In this document: piece by piece, positions 8,794-15,762 of the stretch
How positions within the stretch are numbered: position 1 is the first letter of the stretch
How the letters are laid out: each line of letters starts with the position of its first letter
Assembly: GCA_027484285.1 (NCBI GenBank)
Contig: JAIXTG010000390.1
Span: forward strand, 1-34,207
From: Oxalobacteraceae bacterium
Lineage (GTDB): Bacteria > Pseudomonadota > Gammaproteobacteria > Burkholderiales > Burkholderiaceae_D
Length of the DNA stretch: 34,207 bases
Direction: 5' to 3'
Position numbers and translations under genes: made by a program
Notes under the pieces: generated by a model
The model's input: the letters and a program-made list of their open reading frames with translations, nothing else
Database searches by the model: none
Told to the model about the DNA's origin: nothing

Positions 8794-9981
8794 GGTTCCC
8801 CCGCACACGCGGGGATAGACCCCGCTCTACACCACCCCGCCGCAGCGCGAATGGGGTTCCCCCGCACACGCGGGGATAGACCCTTCTTGCCGAAGGTCGC
8901 CAGCATTACGTCGAAGGTTCCCCCGCACACGCGGGGATAGACCCGACGGCATGCGCTTGGCGCGGTCGGCCTGTTCGGTTCCCCCGCACACGCGGGGATA
9001 GACCCGTCGAATACAAGGCGCTGAGTGCTGAAGCGCAGGTTCCCCCGCACACGCGGGGATAGACCCGTGGCGCGCACCTCGGTGTGGTCTGCGGGTGTGG
9101 TTCCCCCGCACACGCGGGGATAGACCCCAGAGAATGCCAATCGGGCCGGGTAGCTTCACGGTTCCCCCGCACACGCGGGGATAGACCCAAGACGATTGCG
9201 TTTGCCAGCAATACGCTGACGGTTCCCCCGCACACGCGGGGATAGACCCGACCATCAGACCGGCTGGCGCGTCCTGTACGGGGTTCCCCCGCACACGCGG
9301 GGATAGACCCACGCAGGCTGTCTACATGTACTGCCGCGCTCAGGTTCCCCCGCACACGCGGGGATAGACCGAGACGACGCCACAGTTGCTGACGTGAGCC
9401 GGGGGTTCCCCCGCACACGCGGGGATAGACCCGTAGTAAAGCGCAAAAACGGTGACGTTATCACGGTTCCCCCGCACAAGCGGGGATAGACCCGCTTCCG
9501 GGTTCAGCACCAGCGCTTGAGTCTTGGTTCCCCCGCACACGCGGGGATAGACCTAGCGGCGGCACGACCATTCTCGCGACGATCACGGTTCCCCCGCACA
9601 CGCGGGGATAGACCCTGGATCGTGTTCTGGAAGGTCGGTGGCGTGCTGGTTCCCCCGCATACGCGGGGATAGACCCTTCGATGTGATCCCACTCTGCCCA
9701 GAGCATCAGGCTCCCCCGCACATGCGGGGATAGACCCACGGAATGGACTTTGCCGAAGACCGCAGAGCCGGTTCCCCCGCACACGCGGGGATAGACCCTG
9801 GACAGACCTCACTCCCGAATCGCCGGATTGGGTTCGCCCGCACATGCGGGGGTAGACCCGGCGACTTGGCCGGCGCAGTCGGCTTGCCGAAGGTTCCCCC
9901 GCACACGCGGGGATAGACCTTGGATCGTCTTCTGGAGGGTTGGCGAGACTTTAGTTCCCGCGCACGCGCGGTTAGCCGCAT
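8794..9981 (+). CRISPR. Type I-E CRISPR array, 20 repeats and 19 spacers
   Basis: Repeats recur every 61 bases from 8794 to 9953: a 28-base invariant part starting GGTTCCCCCGCACACG and ending GGGGATAGACC, plus a 29th base that is usually C, then 32-base spacers. The core forms a CCCCGC/GCGGGG stem around ACAC for Cas6e. Repeats 1-11 are perfect in the 28-base part. Repeat 12 (9465), 15 (9648), 16 (9709) and 18 (9831) carry one to three changes. The last (9953) is heavily decayed, beginning AGTTCCCGCGCACGCG. Decay at the far end and the adjacent leader fix the transcription direction as plus. I found no spacer matching elsewhere in this window by eye. Confidence 0.98.
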
Positions 9982-10011
9982 ACGAGTCCCGAAGATTAGG
10001 GCTTAACACAC

Positions 10012-10464
10012 TCAAAATCCTGCCCACTCGTCGCCTTCCATTGGCCCCGGAATTATCGCGATGACCTTTGTCCGTGACGCTGGCGTAAATCCCATCTCGA
10101 TGGCGGCCCGCGTCATGACCTGCGCCTGCTTGTTTGCAATCGACAGGTACGGCGACACCATCGGCACGCCACTGCCTGCGGCTTCGACCAACAGGCCCGT
10201 CTGCTGCAGTCCCTCCTGCGCCTGACGATAGAGGTCCGCTGCACACGCCCACACTTCGAGCACCGACATGTCGAGCCGGGTGAGGAGGTTCGGCGGGGCA
10301 CACTCGAGCGCATATCGCCACGCCGCCTTCGCGCCAACGCTCATGTAGGCGGGCGGATCGGCCAAGGTACCCACCGGCTGGGGTTCGTTCGGATTAGTAC
10401 GGCACGGCTGCAGCGTGCCCTTGAGGCGCTTGATTTCGGTCGGCAGCGGCTTTCTTCCACCCAT
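10012..10464 (-). CDS. terS: Phage terminase small subunit, P27 family
   Basis: Small terminases recognise the pac/cos site and present phage DNA to the large subunit. The N-terminus MGGRKPLPTEIKRLKGTLQP followed by NPNEPQP is the hallmark of the P27 family (Terminase_4), and AWRYALECAP...LDMSVLEVWACAADLYRQAQ is the usual helical body. From ATG 10464 it is 150 aa; this start is preferred over the upstream ATG at 10500 because AAAGGA lies at the right distance. No large terminase, portal or capsid gene is nearby, which in satellites reflects redirection of a helper phage's packaging. The stop is about 30 bases from the last CRISPR repeat. Confidence 0.85.
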   Translation of the reverse strand: MGGRKPLPTEIKRLKGTLQPCRTNPNEPQPVGTLADPPAYMSVGAKAAWRYALECAPPNLLTRLDMSVLEVWACAADLYRQAQEGLQQTGLLVEAAGSGVPMVSPYLSIANKQAQVMTRAAIEMGFTPASRTKVIAIIPGPMEGDEWAGF

Positions 10465-10509
10465 GGTCTGTCCTTTCATCGCAAGAGTCCCTGACTTCAT
10501 TTCGCACGC

Positions 10510-10540
10510 ACGAAAAACCGCGTCCGGACACGGTTTTCGT
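10510..10540. terminator. Near-perfect inverted repeat, possible terminator
   Basis: The arms ACGAAAAACCGCGTCC and GGACACGGTTTTCGT are complementary apart from one extra A and one mismatch. The structure has A and T runs outside the GC core on both strands. It lies between the small minus-strand gene 10546-10740 and terS, so it could attenuate or end transcription entering terS, or be a protein binding site. Confidence 0.5.
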
Positions 10541-10545
10541 CATCC

Positions 10546-10740
10546 TCACCTCAACTTTTTGACCTCCCCCCGCTGGGTCCAGTCCTCGACATCCTTCAGG
10601 TGCCAGTTCAGACGCTGAACTGTCTGCTGCAGAAAATCCTGCAGCTCACGCGTCGACAGCCGGTGAACCGCCTCGAGGCAGTCGACGTCGGCCTCGCCGT
10701 CCGGGTTCAGGGTCGCGGTGATGGTGATTGGCTTGTTCAT
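10546..10740 (-). CDS. Small hypothetical protein
   Basis: A 64-aa acidic, soluble protein of unknown function. It reads MNKPITITATLNPDGEADVD, then a helical part rich in Leu and Gln (RELQDFLQQTVQRLNWHLKDV). No known domain is recognised. The ATG is preceded by AAGGAG with six bases of spacing, good evidence that it is translated. It lies between the replication genes and terS on the same strand. No catalytic motif or membrane segment is seen. Confidence 0.6.
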   Translation of the reverse strand: MNKPITITATLNPDGEADVDCLEAVHRLSTRELQDFLQQTVQRLNWHLKDVEDWTQRGEVKKLR

Positions 10741-10799
10741 CCTGTTCTCCTTCCGATGGTTGAGACACTGCTAAAAAAACTTGGCCTATGACCAATCCA

Positions 10800-11363
10800 C
10801 TATGTCGATGACTGCAAGCGTCGCCACAGGGCGATCACGTCCTCGTACGCCGCCTCGCAGGCAGCAACCGGGCATGTCCTAACCAGTTCCCGTGCCAGCT
10901 GAAGGGCGTCGCGAGCGGTGAGGCGATCGATCTGCACGAACTCGGCCGCCATGCAGAACGTTCGCTGATGTCGTGCCAGCGCCAGCGCGTCACCGAGGCC
11001 GATGGCCGCCGACTCATGCAGGTACTCCTGCACCAGTTGTCCCAACTGCAGGCATACCTGTTCGCGCTCCTGCACGGGGACGGCGGGGACGGCGGGGACG
11101 GCGGGGACCCCGCTGGATTCGCTGCCGATCTCGGGTCCCCGCACCGAAGAACTCTGCGGGGACGAGCTGGGACCTGCGTCGCCTTGGCCGGTCGTCGACG
11201 CTGCTGCGCCAGCCGGCGGTCCCCGCCGGTCCCCGCTATGCCCAGGTGGGCGGGGACCGGAAATCATCTCGTGGCGTCTCAGAGTCCCCGCAGTCCCCAC
11301 GGTCCCCGCGAGGCTCATGCCCGACCGCTCCAACTCGAGCGGCTCACTTGAAGAATTGGACAT
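10800..11363 (-). CDS. Hypothetical protein with GGGGAC-encoded low-complexity half
   Basis: 187 aa, starting just after the stop of the DUF927 gene. The N-terminal 105 residues are low complexity (GTVGTAGT, then VPAVPAVPAVP) because the DNA there is packed with GGGGAC motifs. The C-terminal 75 residues are an ordered helical domain: MAAEFVQIDRLTARDALQLA, then ELVRTCPVAACEAAYEDV and W.RL. The same domain occurs in the gene after the other DUF927 gene (31632-32138), sharing EF..D.L...AL..A.E.VR.C.VA.CE..Y.DV...W.R. The pairing with DUF927 suggests a replication accessory or origin-linked role; this is inference. Confidence 0.7.
   Translation of the reverse strand: MSNSSSEPLELERSGMSLAGTVGTAGTLRRHEMISGPRPPGHSGDRRGPPAGAAASTTGQGDAGPSSSPQSSSVRGPEIGSESSGVPAVPAVPAVPVQEREQVCLQLGQLVQEYLHESAAIGLGDALALARHQRTFCMAAEFVQIDRLTARDALQLARELVRTCPVAACEAAYEDVIALWRRLQSST
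11076..11307. repeat. Cluster of GGGGAC motifs (iteron-like)
   Basis: Twelve copies of GGGGAC or its complement and one GGGAC lie in 232 bases. Plus-orientation copies are at 11076, 11085, 11094 and 11103 (a tandem 9-bp period), 11158, 11169 (GGGAC) and 11252. Minus-orientation copies are at 11135, 11219, 11229, 11284, 11293 and 11302. They sit inside the gene that follows the DUF927 replication gene. A similar cluster of 12 is found at the same place in element B. Confidence 0.85.
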
Positions 11364-11366
11364 TGG

Positions 11367-14069
11367 CTAATCTCCCAGCACCCGATGAGTCAGCACGTAG
11401 ACGCGCGGGCGACCGACGCCGGAGATCTTCGGCTTGTATGAGTAGCGGTCGCCATGCATCTGCAGCCAGCCGGCACCGACCAATTTCGCCTTGGCCCACT
11501 GTTCGGGGAATCCTCGGATAACCTCATTGCGGAAGATCTCCGAGAGCACCCAGTACGCGCGATGGCCGTCGTCGTCGCTGCGGTAGAAGCCTGCCCGGCT
11601 GAGCGCCCCCCGACGCTCAGTACCCTTCAGGTCGTCGAAGCGGCTGTCGCCGTAGGCCTGAACGAACGCACGCACCTGGGCGAACAGCCGCTGCTCCTCC
11701 TGGTTGCCGCTGCCATGACTGGCCAACCACGACGCGAACCCGGCTCGCGCGGCATGCACGGCCTCGTCCACGCCCCAGCCGGTGTATCCGTAGCGCGTTG
11801 CCTGCGTACCGGCACCGGCTATAAGACCAAAGCGTCGTGCAACACGCCGCGCCTGCCCCTCCGCGCCATGCGGCACGACGCTGTCGACAAACTGATCTAT
11901 GTCCCCAAGCAGGCGTTTAAGTAACTGCACCCGGTCTGCCACCAGTTTCTCAAGCCAAGCCCTGCCCACGGCGCCGTAGTGTCGGGTGCTCGCATCGCGC
12001 AATCCCAGCGCGAACGCTTCGGCACTTGGCCAACCATGCAAGACTTCGAACGCACCGAGGCCGGCGCCGGCATCCGCGTCAATGTCCGCGAGCCGGATTT
12101 CCTGACCGGCGTTGGCCTTGACGCCTGCCTTGGCCATCAGGTCGGCGACGGACTCCTCGCCGGCGGACAGCACCAGCACATGCCAGCTCACGGGAGGGCG
12201 TGCTGCCCCGGTCCGGGACGCACGAATCTTCCCTTGGCCATTAGCGAGCAGGTAGGCGGCTTCGCCGGCGGCCTTCGGGTCAATCTGCGACAGCTCGTCC
12301 AGAATCAGCAAGCCATCGTTATGCAGCGCAGCGAGCCCCTCGAGGCCGTTCGTCGTTGCCCGCCACTGACGTACGTACTTGTTGGGTGGACCGTACACCG
12401 AAGCGGCGGCGCGAATGATCGTCGTCTTGCCGCAGGACGAGGGTCCACGGAGGTGGATCGCGCCGGACTCCTCGTTCAATAACTGCAGCAACGGTGCAGC
12501 GAAGGCCATCGACAGCGCGAGGACGAGGCGTGAATTGCCGACCGCGAGGGCCGCCACCTCCCGGACCCAGTCATCGACCGAGCCCGCCGAGCAGGTGGCC
12601 GGCACCAGCGCGTGGGTGCTTTGGAACACGATCTGCTCGTCGCTCTGGCCGATGGCATCAGTCGCCGTCACGTAGACGGATCCATGCCACCCCATGCGCT
12701 CGACGCAGCGGGCGCGCTGGGTAACTGCCGGGTTCTGCAGGAAATTCGACAGCAGCGTGCGCGCCTTCGGGCTTGTCGAGATCGACACACCCAGTCGGGC
12801 GAGTTCGCGCCAGACCTCGTTGCCATCGCCCTGCAGCGCCTCCATCGGCATGGCCCAGCGATGCACGACGCCATCGTTGTCTTGCCACTGCAGCAGACGC
12901 CCCCAGTTCCGGCTCCCCTCGTCCCGGGTCAGCGCCAATACCTGCAGCGGGGAACACAGCCAGAGCTCGCTGTCGTCGACGCGGTAATAAATGCCGGAGT
13001 CGGTAGCAACACACTCGCCGGTGCCGATCGGCACACGCACGGTCGGTTGGAAGGAACCGTGACCTGCTGCCGGTGCGTGCTCCCCAGTTGCGGCCATTGG
13101 CGCCCCGCGCCTCAGTGCCTCGTCGATGATTGCCGAGACGGCGTCCAATGACGCTGACTGCGCCATGTCGTTGAAGTCGGTGCCGGTGTCATCGTCGCCA
13201 AACACCGGGAAGATGGCCGTGGCTCGCGCTGCTGCGGCAGCTTGCTGCGCACGGGTGCGACCGACATTCGGGTCACGCTGCCGGTCATCGTCACCGGCGA
13301 TGAACCGCCGGCAGTCGGGATACCGGCCCGCCAGTGCGGTGGCGACAGCGACGAGGTTGCCAGCATCGAATGCTACGGCGACCGGGAAACCACTCGCTGC
13401 ATGGATCGTGGCTGCGGTTGCGTAACCCTCGGCCACCCCAAGAACTGGGCGGTCTGCCTTCAGGTTGCCAATCAAGTGAAACGCCCCATCCTTCGGCGCC
13501 CTGGGGAAAAAGCGCTTCTGGCCGGTCTTGTCGATGAACTGGAGCGTCATCAGACGCCCGTCGATATCGCGACCGGGCACCATCAATGCACCCTGGCAGT
13601 CCATGCCAGCAATCACTCGTGCGTCCGGACACACGCGCAGGCCATGGGAAGAAACGTTTTTCAAACCGAGGTACGGATGCGACGAGCACTCGGGGCTGCG
13701 ACTCCACAAGGATTCGACCTCGGCCCGAGCGCGTTCACGCTGCAGGTGCCGCTCGGCCCTGCGGGCCTTTCGCCGGGTTGCAGTGTCTGCAAGCGAGCGC
13801 ACCGTCATCATGCGGCCCTTTCCCACCTCGGCGAAGTAGCTCCAGTAGTCGCTCCCTTGGTCATTCTTGAAATTTCTGAAGCCGCCGAACGGAGCGGCAT
13901 TCAGATGCAGCCAGTAACTTGCGTCCTCGCGGCCGTTGCCGTCGCCGGCCACATCGGCACGATGCGATTTGCCGTCGGCCTCCAATTCGGCCGGGGGGAT
14001 GATGTTGCAACGGCGCATGGCTTCCTTGAACCGGGCGATGACGTCTTCGCGATCGATCGGTGCGGTCAT
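11367..14069 (-). CDS. TOPRIM/DUF927 replication primase-helicase
   Basis: A 900-aa replication protein of satellites and integrative elements. After an N-terminal primase-like part, a TOPRIM domain shows the glutamate motif VAEGYATAATI (about 212-222) and an IAGDDD acidic motif (about 257-262). The C-terminal half is a DUF927 AAA+ helicase with Walker A GPSSCGKTT (about 542-550) and Walker B LLILDELSQ (about 587-595). It probably unwinds the element origin and primes synthesis, as P4 alpha does in its satellite. ATG 14069 is chosen over 14132 because GGAGGA precedes it and it overlaps the upstream 53-aa ORF by ATGA. It is homologous through the helicase half to 28835-31642, but lacks that protein's PriCT_2 start. 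Confidence 0.9.
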   Translation of the reverse strand: MTAPIDREDVIARFKEAMRRCNIIPPAELEADGKSHRADVAGDGNGREDASYWLHLNAAPFGGFRNFKNDQGSDYWSYFAEVGKGRMMTVRSLADTATRRKARRAERHLQRERARAEVESLWSRSPECSSHPYLGLKNVSSHGLRVCPDARVIAGMDCQGALMVPGRDIDGRLMTLQFIDKTGQKRFFPRAPKDGAFHLIGNLKADRPVLGVAEGYATAATIHAASGFPVAVAFDAGNLVAVATALAGRYPDCRRFIAGDDDRQRDPNVGRTRAQQAAAAARATAIFPVFGDDDTGTDFNDMAQSASLDAVSAIIDEALRRGAPMAATGEHAPAAGHGSFQPTVRVPIGTGECVATDSGIYYRVDDSELWLCSPLQVLALTRDEGSRNWGRLLQWQDNDGVVHRWAMPMEALQGDGNEVWRELARLGVSISTSPKARTLLSNFLQNPAVTQRARCVERMGWHGSVYVTATDAIGQSDEQIVFQSTHALVPATCSAGSVDDWVREVAALAVGNSRLVLALSMAFAAPLLQLLNEESGAIHLRGPSSCGKTTIIRAAASVYGPPNKYVRQWRATTNGLEGLAALHNDGLLILDELSQIDPKAAGEAAYLLANGQGKIRASRTGAARPPVSWHVLVLSAGEESVADLMAKAGVKANAGQEIRLADIDADAGAGLGAFEVLHGWPSAEAFALGLRDASTRHYGAVGRAWLEKLVADRVQLLKRLLGDIDQFVDSVVPHGAEGQARRVARRFGLIAGAGTQATRYGYTGWGVDEAVHAARAGFASWLASHGSGNQEEQRLFAQVRAFVQAYGDSRFDDLKGTERRGALSRAGFYRSDDDGHRAYWVLSEIFRNEVIRGFPEQWAKAKLVGAGWLQMHGDRYSYKPKISGVGRPRVYVLTHRVLGD

Positions 14070-14227
14070 GCATTCCTCCATCCGAAGATCCGAATCACCA
14101 AGGTGGCAAGTCTTGGGGGTATCACGCCGCATAATGCGAGACGAACAACGGTGGCCTTACCGGCCCGGCGGAGCAACGTAGAAGCCGCTTGAGCAGACGG
14201 GATGGCCTTGTTACGATGAAGTTTCAT
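14066..14227 (-). CDS. 53-aa hypothetical protein coupled to the DUF927 gene
   Basis: Very short basic protein beginning MKLHRNKAIPSAQAASTLLR and ending IRIFGWRNA, of unknown function. AAAGGAG stands seven bases before the ATG at 14227. The stop TGA overlaps the DUF927 ATG as ATGA, the arrangement of coupled genes. The many Arg and Lys residues and the hydrophobic stretch VVRLALCGVIPPRLATLVI could suit a membrane-associated or RNA/DNA-binding peptide. It may serve mainly to regulate translation of the replication protein. Confidence 0.6.
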   Translation of the reverse strand: MKLHRNKAIPSAQAASTLLRRAGKATVVRLALCGVIPPRLATLVIRIFGWRNA

Positions 14228-14364
14228 GAGACGCTCCTTTCCTGCTTACTGTCGCGAGGTGTGGGCCGAGAAGGCGACCGCTATCCGGGTGCACTCTTCA
14301 TTGCAAGGGCGTCGTCAGGCGAACACGCTCGGAAGCGGTGACGACGACGGACAATCGCCCGGTG

Positions 14365-14562
14365 TCACGACGGCGGGTTGTTGATCAGGGAACGGATGTC
14401 TTCGGCCCGCCAAGCGGTGACACGCTCGGAAAGCTTGATGCCGGCGGGGTATTTGCCGGCCTTGATGCCCGCCCACCAGGTGGATTTGGAGACGGGGAAA
14501 ACTTTGAGGACGTCCGATAGACGCAGAAAACCGGTCTCGGGCAGAGGCAGATCTGAGCGCAT
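14365..14562 (-). CDS. alpA: AlpA-family HTH regulator/excisionase
   Basis: A 65-aa winged-HTH protein of the phage AlpA family. The typical order is visible: GFLRLSDVLKVFPVSKSTWW (helix-turn-helix), IKAGKYPAGIKLSERVTAWR (wing) and AEDIRSLI. Relatives act as transcriptional activators of satellites and integrated elements or as excisionases. It is the first gene of the minus-strand series leading to the replication gene. A perfect palindrome sits about 20 bases before the start. A 137-base gap separates it from the 53-aa ORF. Confidence 0.87.
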   Translation of the reverse strand: MRSDLPLPETGFLRLSDVLKVFPVSKSTWWAGIKAGKYPAGIKLSERVTAWRAEDIRSLINNPPS

Positions 14563-14582
14563 GTGCTTATCTCCGTTAACTG

Positions 14583-14600
14583 CCGAACAGATGTGTTCGG
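14583..14600. promoter_or_regulatory. Perfect palindrome before alpA, candidate operator
   Basis: CCGAACA and TGTTCGG are perfect inverted 7-mers around GATG. The site is 21 bases upstream of the alpA ATG, in the gap between alpA and the next minus-strand gene. This size and position fit an operator for AlpA itself or for a repressor of the element. Confidence 0.5.
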
Positions 14601-14642
14601 ATTAAGGCGATTCTGGCAGCGCGTTTACCTGCTGTCGTACAG

Positions 14643-15320
14643 TTAAAATCCCCCCGCTTCGGGTTTGTGATCCAGCGCTCTTCGGAGTACCGCATTGACT
14701 TGAGAATCAGTGCTGGAGCCGTCAACATGACACACCATGGCAGTCGTCCACTGATGCAAGCGGCTGCGGTGAGTTACTCCCTCGCGAATACAAAACCAGA
14801 TTTTTAAATCAGTTTGGCCGAAGTCGGTCCAAGAGCTTACGGCAAAGGTTGCGATCGCCAGCTGGTAGCTCTTGCTCGGTCGGCCTCTGCGACCATGCTG
14901 GGATTGCAAGCGTCTCAATGCGTGACTGGCACCTAGTTTAATAAGCGCAGCATCTGGGCTAGCCAGCTCGCTAGCATCTCTAATGTCCAGAGCGTAAACC
15001 GACTTGGTGACATACATCCGCGTGCGCTCGTCACAATCGTGAAAGCCTCGCAGCGCCTCTACCGGAGCGGCCTTGACCAGGGCCGCCAAGGTGCGCTTCA
15101 CGTCCTCGAGAGTAGAAAAATTAGAGAGCTCATACTCACGAAGCGCGCGACAGGCAGCAAGGTTTTCTTCAACGATTTGTTGCTCCGATGCCGTCAGTTC
15201 ACGGCCGAGAGCCTCGCCCAATGTGTCACGTGTCGACGCTGAAAGTGGCGGTACGTAATACGGAATCTCTGGGAGAGAGGACGGATGTGGTCCCCGTTTA
15301 AAAGTGTTCTTTCCTGCCAT
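14643..15320 (-). CDS. Hypothetical protein
   Basis: A 225-aa protein of unknown function, upstream of alpA on the same strand. It has a proline-rich start (GPHPSSLPEIPYYVPPL), a helical middle (TASEQQIVEENLAACRALRE, then LEDVKRTLAALVKAAPVEAL) and a basic HGRRGRPSKSYQLAIATFA segment, after which the pattern resembles element-borne proteins that follow integrases. No enzyme motif is recognised. GGAGG lies upstream of the ATG at 15320. A 230-base gap without genes separates it from att1. Confidence 0.6.
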   Translation of the reverse strand: MAGKNTFKRGPHPSSLPEIPYYVPPLSASTRDTLGEALGRELTASEQQIVEENLAACRALREYELSNFSTLEDVKRTLAALVKAAPVEALRGFHDCDERTRMYVTKSVYALDIRDASELASPDAALIKLGASHALRRLQSQHGRRGRPSKSYQLAIATFAVSSWTDFGQTDLKIWFCIREGVTHRSRLHQWTTAMVCHVDGSSTDSQVNAVLRRALDHKPEAGGF

Positions 15321-15477
15321 CGACCTGATGCCTCCAAAAAGTGCTGAAGATCAAGATTTCCGAAGGATAAAGTTGAAATAAATACAATAATTGCGCTTCA
15401 TCAATCTTGGCGCTGCTTCGATGTTGCAATCAGGAGAGGACGGGAGGAGAGCGCGCGCACGGCAGCAGGCCCACAAA

Positions 15478-15497
15478 CGGCTACCGAACGGCTACCG
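15478..15497. repeat. Arm-type repeat pair, right end of element C
   Basis: CGGCTACCG occurs twice, 11 bases apart, at 15478 and 15489. The second unit is 21 bases left of the terminator hairpin stem of att1. Pairs with the same 11-bp period and nearly the same distance stand at the right ends of elements A (22564) and B (33382). The sequence differs between elements, as expected for sites read by different integrases. Confidence 0.55.
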
Positions 15498-15513
15498 GCA
15501 TCGCAAAAACAAC

Positions 15514-15545
15514 AAAGGGCTACAGGCAAAAACCTGTAACCCTTT
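15514..15545 (-). terminator. Copy of the tRNA terminator hairpin beside att1
   Basis: AAAGGGCTACAGG and CCTGTAACCCTTT form a 13-bp stem with one C/A mismatch around CAAAAA. It is a duplicate of the terminator that follows the intact tRNA at 33404-33447 and is orphaned here next to a tRNA fragment. Confidence 0.75.
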
Positions 15546-15551
15546 GATTTG

Positions 15552-15599
15552 ATTGGTGGGCCTCCTTGGAGTCGAACCAAGCACCAACGGATTATGAGT
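15552..15599. repeat. att1: 48-bp copy of the tRNA 3' half
   Basis: Identical over 48 bases to 22636-22683 and 33454-33501. It covers the CCA end, acceptor 3' strand, T arm, variable loop and anticodon stem-loop of the CAU tRNA, beginning ATTGGTGGGCCTCC and ending GGATTATGAGT. Downstream of it the tRNA sequence is lost, so this is an att site and not a functional gene. Confidence 0.9.
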
Positions 15600-15732
15600 T
15601 CGAAAGTTAATGTATTTACGCATATTCAATACTATTAACATAGAAGGCAAAACATCAAATAAATCAACAATCTACACGTATCATATCCGCGTAAATAAAT
15701 ACCAAAATATAGCCTCGCGTTGATAAAATTTG

Positions 15733-15751
15733 CCTACACAGCACCTACACG
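15733..15751. repeat. Arm-type repeat pair, left end of element A
   Basis: CCTACACAGCACCTACACG contains CCTACAC twice with an 11-bp period. A third CTACACG occurs at 15673. The right end of element A has the related CTACATAGCGCCTACACA at 22565. The pair is about 135 bases from the att1 core and overlaps the region just before the integrase ribosome binding site, so integrase binding could also repress its own gene. Confidence 0.6.
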
Positions 15752-15762
15752 AGAGGGATGCG

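Larger units (their letters stand above)
9982..15599. mobile_element. Element C: satellite-like element ending at att1 (left end not located)
   Basis: A minus-strand cluster alpA - small ORF - TOPRIM/DUF927 replication protein - two small genes - P27-type small terminase subunit resembles the core of phage-inducible satellites (regulator, pri-rep, terS). The right end is att1 with the tRNA terminator and an arm-type repeat pair at 15478-15497 on its inner side, as in elements A and B. No integrase or second att core is visible to the left inside this window. Either the left end was lost or it lies left of position 1, which would put the CRISPR-Cas locus inside the element. The start given here is only the end of the array. 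Confidence 0.55.

Noticed and set aside
8822..9952. Spacers targeting elements A, B or C in this window
   Set aside because: No match seen by eye on either strand; only a computed search could settle it.
8778..9981. Several long minus-strand open frames across the array encoding repeated GLSPRVRGN and SIPACAGEP peptides
   Set aside because: They are translations of the CRISPR repeat and spacers; the exact 61-base period and adjacency to cas genes explain them.
9978..10000. ATACGAGTCC resembling the end of the att core (TTATGAGTCC), as a left end of element C
   Set aside because: Only 8 of 10 bases match, and the rest of the 48-bp core and terminator are absent; chance is likely.
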